DNA from: Paraburkholderia unamae
Lineage (GTDB): Bacteria > Pseudomonadota > Gammaproteobacteria > Burkholderiales > Burkholderiaceae
Assembly: GCF_003268775.1 (NCBI RefSeq)
Contig: NZ_QLSU01000014.1
Span: forward strand, 185,300-249,299
Length of the DNA stretch: 64,000 bases
Direction of reading: 5' to 3'
The notes beneath the pieces were generated by a model. It was not told where the DNA came from. It did not search any database and saw only the letters and a list, made by a program, of their open reading frames with translations. The position numbers were made by a program, and so were the translations under genes. Below, piece after piece: positions 57,678-64,000 of the stretch (within the stretch, counting starts at the first letter, position 1; each line of letters opens with the position of its first letter).

Positions 57678-59041
57678 AGACCTCCGAACGCGTCGTCGAT
57701 ACCCAGGCCTTCATTGACGGCCAACGGTTCTCCCCCTTTCAGTGGGGCATTCTCGTGCTGTGCTTTCTGGTTGTCGCCGCCGACGGTTACGACACGGCAG
57801 CCATCGGCTTCATCGCGCCGTCGCTCGTGCAGCAGTGGGGCATTGCGCGCGTCGCGCTCGGTCCGGTGATGAGCGCGGCGCTAGTCGGGCTTGGCATCGG
57901 TGCGGTGCTTGCCGGCCCGCTCGCAGACCGCCTCGGACGCAAGACCGTGCTGGTGCTTTCCGTAGCGTTCTTTGGACTGTGGAGCCTTGCGGCGGCATTC
58001 GCCGGTACGGTCGAGTCGCTGACCGTGCTGCGCTTCTGCACGGGTCTTGGCCTCGGCGCTGCCATGCCGAATGCCGTCACGCTGATGTCCGAATATGCGC
58101 CGACGCGCGTGCGCGCCGTCGTTGTCAATACGATGTTCTGTGGCTTTTCCACCGGCCTCGCGCTCGGCGGATTCGCGTCTGCGTGGCTGATTCCGCATTT
58201 TGGCTGGCAAAGCGTGCTGGTTGCGGGCGGTGTCGGGCCGATCGTGCTGACGGTTCTGCTGATCCTGTTCTTGCCGGAGTCCGTTCAGTTCATGGCGGTA
58301 CGTCAGCGTGCCGACGCAGGAATCGCACGCATCCTCGGCCGTATTGCACCCGGCACGACGTTCGATGGCTGCCGCTTCGCAGCGCCTGAGAGCGGCGCGA
58401 GCGCGAAACGCGAATCGGCGATTCGCGTCGTCATGTCGAGACAGTACCGTTTCGGGACGTTGATGTTGTGGCTCGCGTACTTCATGGGCCTGCTGATCTA
58501 TTACCTGCTCACCAACTGGCTGCCCACGCTGTTTCGCGACACGGGCTTCTCCGGCGCGCGTGCGGCCCTGATGACGTCGCTTTTCCCGCTTGGTGGCGTG
58601 CTGGGCAACCTGTGCGTCGGCTGGTTCATGGACCGCCTCAACGCCAATCGCGTGATCGCGGCCACGTATGTGCTCGCCGCGGTAATGGTTTTGCTGGTAG
58701 GGCGCGGTGTCGGCCACCAGTTGTGGCTCGGCACGCTCATCTTCTTGACCGGAACGTTGGTCACGAGCGCAGTCACATCGATGTCCGCACTGGCCGCCGC
58801 GTTTTATCCGACGCACGGGCGGGCGACTGGCGTTGCCTGGATGCTCGGCGTTGGGCGCATAGGGGGCGTGGCAGGGGCACTCGTCGGCGCGGCTCTGATG
58901 GGCTTTGGCTGGCAGATCGGTTCGGTGTTCAGCCTGCTTGCTGTGCCTGCGCTGGTGTCCGCGTGCGCGCTGTTCGTGATGATCGGGCGTGGCGCAACTG
59001 CTTCGCAAACGCGCGTACAGCAAGGCGTGTCGATGCACTAG
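57674..59041 (+). CDS. Aromatic acid:H+ symporter (PcaK/BenK-type MFS)
   Basis: A 455-residue 12-TM transporter of the AAHS family. LVVAADGYDTAAIGFIAPSLV near residues 35-55 contains the essential DGxD motif of TM1. GPLADRLGRKTVLVLSV is the loop 2-3 motif, and MSEYAPTRVRAVVVNTMFCGFSTG follows. Substrates of relatives are 4-hydroxybenzoate, benzoate, protocatechuate and similar acids. Between the P450 unit and pobA it could serve either. The adjacent porin would give outer-membrane entry. Confidence 0.9.
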   Translation: MKTSERVVDTQAFIDGQRFSPFQWGILVLCFLVVAADGYDTAAIGFIAPSLVQQWGIARVALGPVMSAALVGLGIGAVLAGPLADRLGRKTVLVLSVAFFGLWSLAAAFAGTVESLTVLRFCTGLGLGAAMPNAVTLMSEYAPTRVRAVVVNTMFCGFSTGLALGGFASAWLIPHFGWQSVLVAGGVGPIVLTVLLILFLPESVQFMAVRQRADAGIARILGRIAPGTTFDGCRFAAPESGASAKRESAIRVVMSRQYRFGTLMLWLAYFMGLLIYYLLTNWLPTLFRDTGFSGARAALMTSLFPLGGVLGNLCVGWFMDRLNANRVIAATYVLAAVMVLLVGRGVGHQLWLGTLIFLTGTLVTSAVTSMSALAAAFYPTHGRATGVAWMLGVGRIGGVAGALVGAALMGFGWQIGSVFSLLAVPALVSACALFVMIGRGATASQTRVQQGVSMH

Positions 59042-59125
59042 GCAGGGTCGCGAGTCTTCTTTTCGAAGATTCTCGATCGAATAATTAGTCATGCAAATAA
59101 ATAATCAAGGTTTGGAGAACCGCAA

Positions 59126-60301
59126 ATGAAAAAGAAACTTCTCGCATTGGCCCCGCTTTGCCTGTGCGGTGCATCGGCCTGGGCGCAAAGCAGTCTCACG
59201 CTGTATGGTGTGCTGGACGAAGGCATCATGTTCAACAGCAACGTGGCCACCGGGCCGTCGACAGGCGGACGGAAATGGTATCTGGATTCGCTGAACGGCA
59301 TGTACGGCAGCCGTTGGGGCATGAAGGGTGCCGAGGACCTGGGTGGCGGCACGCGTGCGATCTTCACGCTTGAATCCGGCGTGAACCTGAATTCGGGTGC
59401 CGCAGGGCAAGGGGGGCTCCAGTTCGGCCGCCAGGCAGCTGTCGGCTTGAGCAACCGGAGTTTCGGCGACGTCACATTGGGGCGGCAGTACGATTCGGTC
59501 GTCAACTATGCGCAAGCTGTCACGGTTCAGGGTTATCTGGCGAGCGAAGTTTTCCAGCATCCAGGCGACTTTGACAACACCGCGAACTCGCTGCGGACGA
59601 ACAACGCGATTCGCTATGCGAGCCCCAACATCAATGGACTGACGTTCGGCGCCACCTGGAGCGTGGGCGGTCAGCCTGGCAATTTCAGCGGCAACGGTGG
59701 CTATTCGGCCGGTGCGGCGTACTCCAACGGCGTGGTGACCGTGGCGGCCGCTTATCTCTACTTCAAGAATCCGACCGCGGCCACCGCGGGCCAGGGTTTT
59801 TTCACGAGCAATGGCAGCGGAACGCAGTTGACCGGCATCCTCAACAAGGCTTATGCCAGCGCGAATTCGTATCAGGTGGCGATAGCGGGTGGGCTGTACA
59901 CGATCGGGCCGGTGCAGATCGGCGCGTCATGGTCGAACATCGAGTACGGCAATATCGTGGCGCTGGGCGGTGCGAGTGCGCGGTTCAATAACGTGGATGC
60001 GGGCGTGAAGTGGTCGGTTACGCCTGCCTTCAGTCTCGGTGCGGCCTACGATTACGCGAAGGGCAACAATGTCCGCACATCGGATGGCGCAAACGTCGGC
60101 AATCAGCATTTCAACCAGGTTAGCGTGATGGCCGATTACTTTCTTTCGAAGCGAACCGATCTCTACGCCGAGGCCGCGTATCAGATCGCGGCGGGTACGT
60201 CGTCTACAGGTGCGGCTGCGGTGGCCAATATCGGCAATGCCGGCGACTCGTCGAACGACCATCAGGCGCTCGCGCGCGTCGCGCTTCGTCACAGGTTCTG
60301 A
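59126..60301 (+). CDS. Outer-membrane porin, Burkholderiales OmpC-like
   Basis: A 391-residue porin with signal peptide MKKKLLALAPLCLCGASAWA and mature start QSSLTLYGVLDEGIMFNSN. GSRWGMKGAEDLGGGTRAIFTLESG (in parts), QAAVGLSNRSFGDVTLGRQYD and the terminal ALARVALRHRF with C-terminal Phe are typical of 16-stranded trimeric porins. GGAGAACCGC precedes the ATG. An A/T-rich leader with an imperfect hairpin (CGAGTCTTC...GAAGATTCTCG, 59051-59074) separates it from the MFS gene. Confidence 0.92.
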   Translation: MKKKLLALAPLCLCGASAWAQSSLTLYGVLDEGIMFNSNVATGPSTGGRKWYLDSLNGMYGSRWGMKGAEDLGGGTRAIFTLESGVNLNSGAAGQGGLQFGRQAAVGLSNRSFGDVTLGRQYDSVVNYAQAVTVQGYLASEVFQHPGDFDNTANSLRTNNAIRYASPNINGLTFGATWSVGGQPGNFSGNGGYSAGAAYSNGVVTVAAAYLYFKNPTAATAGQGFFTSNGSGTQLTGILNKAYASANSYQVAIAGGLYTIGPVQIGASWSNIEYGNIVALGGASARFNNVDAGVKWSVTPAFSLGAAYDYAKGNNVRTSDGANVGNQHFNQVSVMADYFLSKRTDLYAEAAYQIAAGTSSTGAAAVANIGNAGDSSNDHQALARVALRHRF

Positions 60302-60343
60302 GTCATCGCTTCACGCACCGGCGGCTCTTGTCTCACACGAATG

Positions 60344-60370
60344 GCCACGTGCTCGCAGGGGCGCGTGGCC
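60344..60370 (+). terminator. Hairpin after the porin gene
   Basis: GGCCACG (60344-60350) pairs with CGTGGCC (60364-60370) across a 13-base loop, 42 bases after the porin stop. No long U-run follows. It is a moderate terminator candidate ahead of the convergent pobR gene. Confidence 0.4.
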
Positions 60371-60438
60371 TTGCGTCGGGACGCACGCTCGCATTCATCT
60401 CTTCGAAGATCGGTAGCCCGAAGCTCGAAGCAATGAAA

Positions 60439-61311
60439 TCATTTTCGCTTGCGAAAGGCGTTTGGCGTCATGCCGGTGAATCGCTTGAAGAACCGCGTGA
60501 AATACGCGGGCTCCGTGAAGCCCAAAAAATCGGAGACCTGATTGATATTGAGTGCGGTGTAGGTGAGACTGCGCTTGGCCTCAAGCAGCAATCTCTGGTG
60601 AACGAGGGCGAGCGCGCTTTTCCCCGCTATTCGCTGACAAACCATATTCAAATACGCCGGCGTCACGCCCAGGCGTTCGGCGTAGCGGCTGATCGGAAAA
60701 TGTTCACGGTAGTGTTTTTCGATCAGGCTGGAGAACGCTTTCAGGTGGGCCTGGCCTCGATCCTGGGTTTCGCCCCTTTCCTCACCTTGTTGGTCCTGGC
60801 GACTGACCCATACGACGAGCGCGCTCACGAGCGACCGGAGCATCAGGTCCCTTGAAGGTGCGGGAAGGCCGTATTCCTGATTCAACCGGACGCACAGCGT
60901 GTTCAGGTATGGCCGGTCGTTGCCCACCGGGTAACAGCCCGGGTGTTCAAGTACACGGCGCGGCGCATCGATTTGCTGCTGAAGCCAGTTCATCAGCGGC
61001 GCGGCGATCGTAATCACATATCCGTCGACTTCCGGAGAGAACTGGAAGCCATGCACGCACATTGGCGGGACGACCTGCACCGATGGCGTGCTTATCCGTG
61101 TCTTCTCGCCCTCTATCTCGAGCTGTGCCACGCCTTTCTGGACATACAGGATCTGCGCGAGGTCAGCGTGCCGGTGTCGCCGGATTTCCCAGTCGTGCAA
61201 ACTGCTTCGCTCGGGTATCGACTCGCAGTGCAGCAAATCGAGCGTGCTCCAGTCAGGCCCTTCGCCGTATAACTTGAAGACGGGGATGTCGTGCTGCGCC
61301 GGATGCTTCAT
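60439..61311 (-). CDS. pobR: PobR-type AraC activator of pobA
   Basis: A 290-residue AraC regulator. The sensor cupin contains RRHRHADLAQILYVQKGVAQLEIEG and PPMCVHGFQFSPEVDGYVIT. The HTH pair is ISRYAERLGVTPAYLNMVCQRIAG and NINQVSDFLGFTEPAYFTRFFKRFTGMTP. Divergent pairing with pobA is the classic arrangement in which PobR activates pobA with 4-hydroxybenzoate. A 9-3-9 palindrome lies in the shared spacer. Confidence 0.9.
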   Translation of the reverse strand: MKHPAQHDIPVFKLYGEGPDWSTLDLLHCESIPERSSLHDWEIRRHRHADLAQILYVQKGVAQLEIEGEKTRISTPSVQVVPPMCVHGFQFSPEVDGYVITIAAPLMNWLQQQIDAPRRVLEHPGCYPVGNDRPYLNTLCVRLNQEYGLPAPSRDLMLRSLVSALVVWVSRQDQQGEERGETQDRGQAHLKAFSSLIEKHYREHFPISRYAERLGVTPAYLNMVCQRIAGKSALALVHQRLLLEAKRSLTYTALNINQVSDFLGFTEPAYFTRFFKRFTGMTPNAFRKRK

Positions 61312-61339
61312 GAGTTCATCAGCGGGTTATCGGTTCGCG

Positions 61340-61360
61340 TTGGACTTTCTAAAAGTCCAA
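61340..61360. promoter_or_regulatory. pobR-pobA operator palindrome
   Basis: TTGGACTTT (61340-61348), CTA, AAAGTCCAA (61352-61360) is a perfect 9-bp inverted repeat 29 bases before the pobR start and 133 before pobA. It is the obvious PobR site in the 181-base divergent spacer. The rest of the spacer is AT-rich. Confidence 0.65.
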
Positions 61361-61492
61361 TTTTAATCGAAAAAATTGCCTTATCAGCGCTGCAAATTTC
61401 TAGAAAAATGCAATTCAACCGCGGTGCTAATTATTGGTGCTCGAAGAGCAGAGTTGAAGTCGCGGTGTAGAGAAATACAGGAGACATCGGTC

Positions 61493-62677
61493 ATGAAGAC
61501 CAAGGTAGCGATCATCGGCGCCGGGCCGTCCGGCCTGCTTTTGGGACAGTTGCTGCACAAGGCGGGCATCGACAACGTCATTCTTGAACGTCAAAGCGGT
61601 GAATACGTGCTCGGCCGGATCCGTGCGGGCGTGCTGGAGCAGGGCATGGTCGACCTGATGCGCGAAGCGGGCGTGAGCGAGCGTATGGATGCGGAAGGGT
61701 TGGTTCACGACGGTATCGAACTCGTATTCGGTGGGCGGCGTGACCGGATTGACCTGAAGCAGCTCACGGGCGGCTCGTCGGTGCTGGTGTACGGCCAGAC
61801 CGAAGTGACGCGAGATTTGATGGCGGCACGCGAGGCAAGCGGCGCGACCACGATCTACGAAGCGGCCAATGTTCAGTTGCACGATGTGAAAGGCGAAGCG
61901 CCGCACGTCACATTCGAAAAGAACGGCGAGACTTATCGTCTGGATTGCGATTACATCGCGGGCTGCGATGGCTTTCATGGCGTATCGCGCAAGACGATCC
62001 CTGCGGAAGTGCTCACGCATTACGAGCGCGTTTATCCGTTCGGCTGGCTCGGCATGCTGTCCGATACCCCGCCTGTCAATCACGAACTGATTTACGCGCA
62101 TCACGAGCGTGGCTTTGTGCTGTGCAGTCAGCGTTCGACGACTCGTAGCCGCTATTACCTGCAAGTGCCGTTGACCGAGAAAGTCGAAGACTGGTCGGAC
62201 GAACGCTTCTGGGAAGAGTTGAAAACGCGCCTGCCGCAGGACGTGGCGGAGAAGGTCATTACCGGTCCGTCGCTCGAAAAGAGCATCGCGCCGCTGCGCA
62301 GCTACGTGGTTGAGCCAATGCAGTACGGCAAGCTGTTTCTCGTTGGCGACGCGGCGCATATCGTGCCGCCGACCGGCGCGAAGGGCTTGAATCTCGCCGC
62401 GAGCGACGTGAGCACGTTGTATCGGATCTTGAATCGCGTCTACCGCGACGGCCGTACCGACCTGCTGGAAAAGTATTCGCAGATCGCGCTGCGCCGCGTG
62501 TGGAAAGCAGAACGTTTCTCATGGTTCATGACGAACCTCCTGCACGAATTCTCGGAGCGCGACGCCTTCGACAAGCGCATGCAGCGTACCGACTACGATT
62601 ACTACACGACTTCCGATGCCGGCCTCAAGACGATCGCGGAAAATTACGTTGGTTTGCCATACGAACCGATCGAATGA
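61493..62677 (+). CDS. pobA: 4-Hydroxybenzoate 3-monooxygenase
   Basis: A 394-residue class A flavoprotein monooxygenase producing protocatechuate from 4-hydroxybenzoate with NADPH and oxygen. The length equals that of Pseudomonas PobA. The FAD motif GAGPSGLLLGQLL is at residues 8-20. The conserved CDGFHGVSRKTIP (DG motif), LFLVGDAAHIVPPTGAKGLNLAASD (GD motif, in parts) and the substrate-site Tyr/Ser/Arg segment SRYYLQVP are present. CAGGAGACATC precedes the ATG. Confidence 0.97.
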   Translation: MKTKVAIIGAGPSGLLLGQLLHKAGIDNVILERQSGEYVLGRIRAGVLEQGMVDLMREAGVSERMDAEGLVHDGIELVFGGRRDRIDLKQLTGGSSVLVYGQTEVTRDLMAAREASGATTIYEAANVQLHDVKGEAPHVTFEKNGETYRLDCDYIAGCDGFHGVSRKTIPAEVLTHYERVYPFGWLGMLSDTPPVNHELIYAHHERGFVLCSQRSTTRSRYYLQVPLTEKVEDWSDERFWEELKTRLPQDVAEKVITGPSLEKSIAPLRSYVVEPMQYGKLFLVGDAAHIVPPTGAKGLNLAASDVSTLYRILNRVYRDGRTDLLEKYSQIALRRVWKAERFSWFMTNLLHEFSERDAFDKRMQRTDYDYYTTSDAGLKTIAENYVGLPYEPIE

Positions 62678-62724
62678 AGCGGCAATGATGTTCGCTTGAT
62701 TGGCATGCGCCGGTCATGAGGATG

Positions 62725-63618
62725 TTATGGCTTGATGAACCGGAGCGTCATGCGATCCGATTCGCCGATCGCGGCATAACGCGCGCGGTCCAGGTCGCCG
62801 CCCTTGTAAGTGGGCGGCAGCGACCAGACGCCGTGCGGATAATCCTTGGTGTCCTTCGGATTTGCGTTGATCTCGCTGCGTGCAGCCAGCACGAAGCCCG
62901 CGCCCTGCGCATGCTCGATTACGTACTCTTCGGTCACATAGCCGGTATCGATCATCTGCTGTACGGTCGTGCCTCGCCGTGCGCGATGTTCCTCAATGCC
63001 AAGCACGCCGCCGGGTTTCAGCGCGGAATAGAATGCGCGCAGGTTGTCGTCGATCTGGCCATCCTTGATCCAGTTGTGGATGTTGCGGAATGTGAGCACC
63101 ACGTCGAACTGGCCGTGCGCGTCGAAGCCCTCGAATTCGCCTGCGCGCAAGGTGCCGACCTTGACGTTGCCATAAAGCGCCGGGGCCCCCGCGAGCTTGC
63201 GCAAAAAGGCGGCGTCGCTGTCGCGGTCTTCGGCGGCCAGTTCCGCTGACGTGCTGACGTATTGGGCCTCGTAAAGATGGCCGCCACCGTGCAGCCACGG
63301 TGCCAGGATATCCGTGTACCAGCCGCCGCCCGGTGCGATTTCGAGCACCGTTTGTGTGGGCTCGACGCCGAAGAATTGCAGCGTCTCCTTCGGATGCCGA
63401 TAGACGTCGCGCGCTTTGGCCCGCTCGCTACGCTGAGGAGCGGCGATCGCGGCATCGAGAGAAGAGGCGGCCGCAGGTTGCGTCAGCGCGCTGTGCCCTG
63501 GCTGCTGTGTGGGTGTCGCGCATCCAGCCGCGAAGAGCGCGAGAGACGCCGTGCCGATGGCGGCAGTCAGTGTCAGTGCAAGACGTGCGAAGACGCGATG
63601 AGGTTGGGCCGGATTCAT
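62725..63618 (-). CDS. Predicted lipoprotein-type SAM methyltransferase
   Basis: A 297-residue protein. The N-terminal signal ends in the lipobox LFAAGC (Cys at about residue 33), so export and lipidation are predicted. Residues about 75-270 form a class I methyltransferase-like domain (VLEIAPGGGWYTDILAP, FDVVLTFRNIHNWI, ALKPGGVLGIEEHRA). Such exported COG4798-type methyltransferases are widespread but uncharacterised. Access to SAM outside the cytoplasm is unclear, so it may be a binding protein. Confidence 0.85.
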   Translation of the reverse strand: MNPAQPHRVFARLALTLTAAIGTASLALFAAGCATPTQQPGHSALTQPAAASSLDAAIAAPQRSERAKARDVYRHPKETLQFFGVEPTQTVLEIAPGGGWYTDILAPWLHGGGHLYEAQYVSTSAELAAEDRDSDAAFLRKLAGAPALYGNVKVGTLRAGEFEGFDAHGQFDVVLTFRNIHNWIKDGQIDDNLRAFYSALKPGGVLGIEEHRARRGTTVQQMIDTGYVTEEYVIEHAQGAGFVLAARSEINANPKDTKDYPHGVWSLPPTYKGGDLDRARYAAIGESDRMTLRFIKP

Positions 63619-63955
63619 GGGCGAGGGTGCAGGTTCTGGAGAGCCTACACGATACCCGGTTATGCGCGCTCGCGCTGGTCAGCTGGTTGAGTAGTTCTCG
63701 AGGTAACAGACTTCGTTCGTCTGCGCCGTTGTCCGCGGATGGGGACGGGGGAGCAAAAGCTACTTCAGACGGTGGCGTACGCCGCAGCCTCGGGGCGGGG
63801 AAGTCCCTTCCATTCTCTGGCTGTCCGACCCAGATCGACCCACTTCTGCCAGTTGGCCTTCTACATAGGAGACATTCGCGGAGCGATTCCTGCGCGGCCT
63901 TGCGTGGACCTATCCGTCATTTCGTGGGCGAGGCATATCATGAGAGGTAAAAATC
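63619..63955. other. Intergenic stretch without identifiable features
   Basis: A 337-base gap between the divergent methyltransferase gene and the last gene start. No coding frame with plausible SD, no strong dyad and no clear -35/-10 pair were found. A purine-rich GGAGACATTCGCGGAG occurs near 63870 but has no matching start codon. Confidence 0.4.
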
Positions 63956-64000
63956 ATGGATATGCCGATGAAGAAGAAACGCACGGTAGCTTCGCAGGCA
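63956..64000 (+). CDS. Start of an unidentified gene (partial)
   Basis: ATG at 63956 is preceded by GAGAGGT with 7-base spacing, and the frame stays open to the window end, encoding MDMPMKKKRTVASQA. The lysine run could belong to a signal peptide n-region or a DNA-binding tail. Too short to assign. An overlapping ATG at 63940 in another frame is also open but has no SD. Confidence 0.45.
   Translation, partial: MDMPMKKKRTVASQA

Overview
The window looks like a GC-rich beta-proteobacterial genome, most likely Burkholderiaceae of the Paraburkholderia/Caballeronia/Cupriavidus kind. This is inferred from codon use, the OmpC-type porin, the acetoin operon layout and the density of LysR/AraC-controlled catabolic operons. 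It reads as an accessory or secondary-replicon region. No rRNA, tRNA or CRISPR array was seen, and the only mobile-element trace is one probable transposase remnant near 41.1-41.2 kb.

Layout. (1) 0.2-10.7 kb: a MocR regulator diverges from a Nit1C-type nitrilase cluster (nitB-nitH order). The cluster continues without gaps into an LnmK-like acyltransferase/decarboxylase and a B12-dependent methylmalonyl-CoA mutase. The intergenic region holds three TGATTGCAT repeats and a sigma-54 -24/-12 element. (2) 11.1-15.3 kb: an AraC regulator and a BenAB-type ring-hydroxylating dioxygenase lacking its reductase, preceded by two XylS-like half-sites, then a LysR regulator. (3) 15.5-27.3 kb: a quinone oxidoreductase, an SDR plus acyl-CoA ligase, HchA, other small redox and stress genes, and a LysR plus MalT-type LuxR regulator pair. 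Three promoters here carry the same GC-rich palindrome 22-23 bp upstream of a -10-like hexamer. (4) 27.5-41.1 kb: two AcoR-type enhancer-binding proteins and an acetoin operon (acoX-acoA-acoB-acoC, butanediol dehydrogenase, SDR, lipoate ligase-like protein, 10-TM protein) behind a sigma-54 promoter with enhancer dyads. A second sigma-54 promoter with no obvious target lies between the two regulators. (5) 41.2-49.2 kb: a sugar-acid cluster (LysR, L-fuconate dehydratase, UxaA-like dehydratase, LDH2-type dehydrogenase, two MFS permeases). (6) 49.3-60.3 kb: a catabolic unit centred on an unusual single polypeptide joining a BenC-type reductase, an FCD ligand-binding domain and a cytochrome P450. 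With it come an SDR, a KstD-like flavoprotein, a NIPSNAP protein, two AraC regulators, an aromatic-acid MFS transporter and a porin. Three promoters share a TGTCC-N16-TGTCC operator at fixed distance from the -10. (7) 60.4-64.0 kb: pobR/pobA for 4-hydroxybenzoate, a lipoprotein-like methyltransferase, and the start of another gene.

The overall theme is import and oxidation of aromatic or alicyclic compounds, sugar acids, acetoin and nitriles/cyanide, with each unit under its own regulator. The most novel item is the 929-residue reductase-FCD-P450 fusion and the three-promoter regulon around it.
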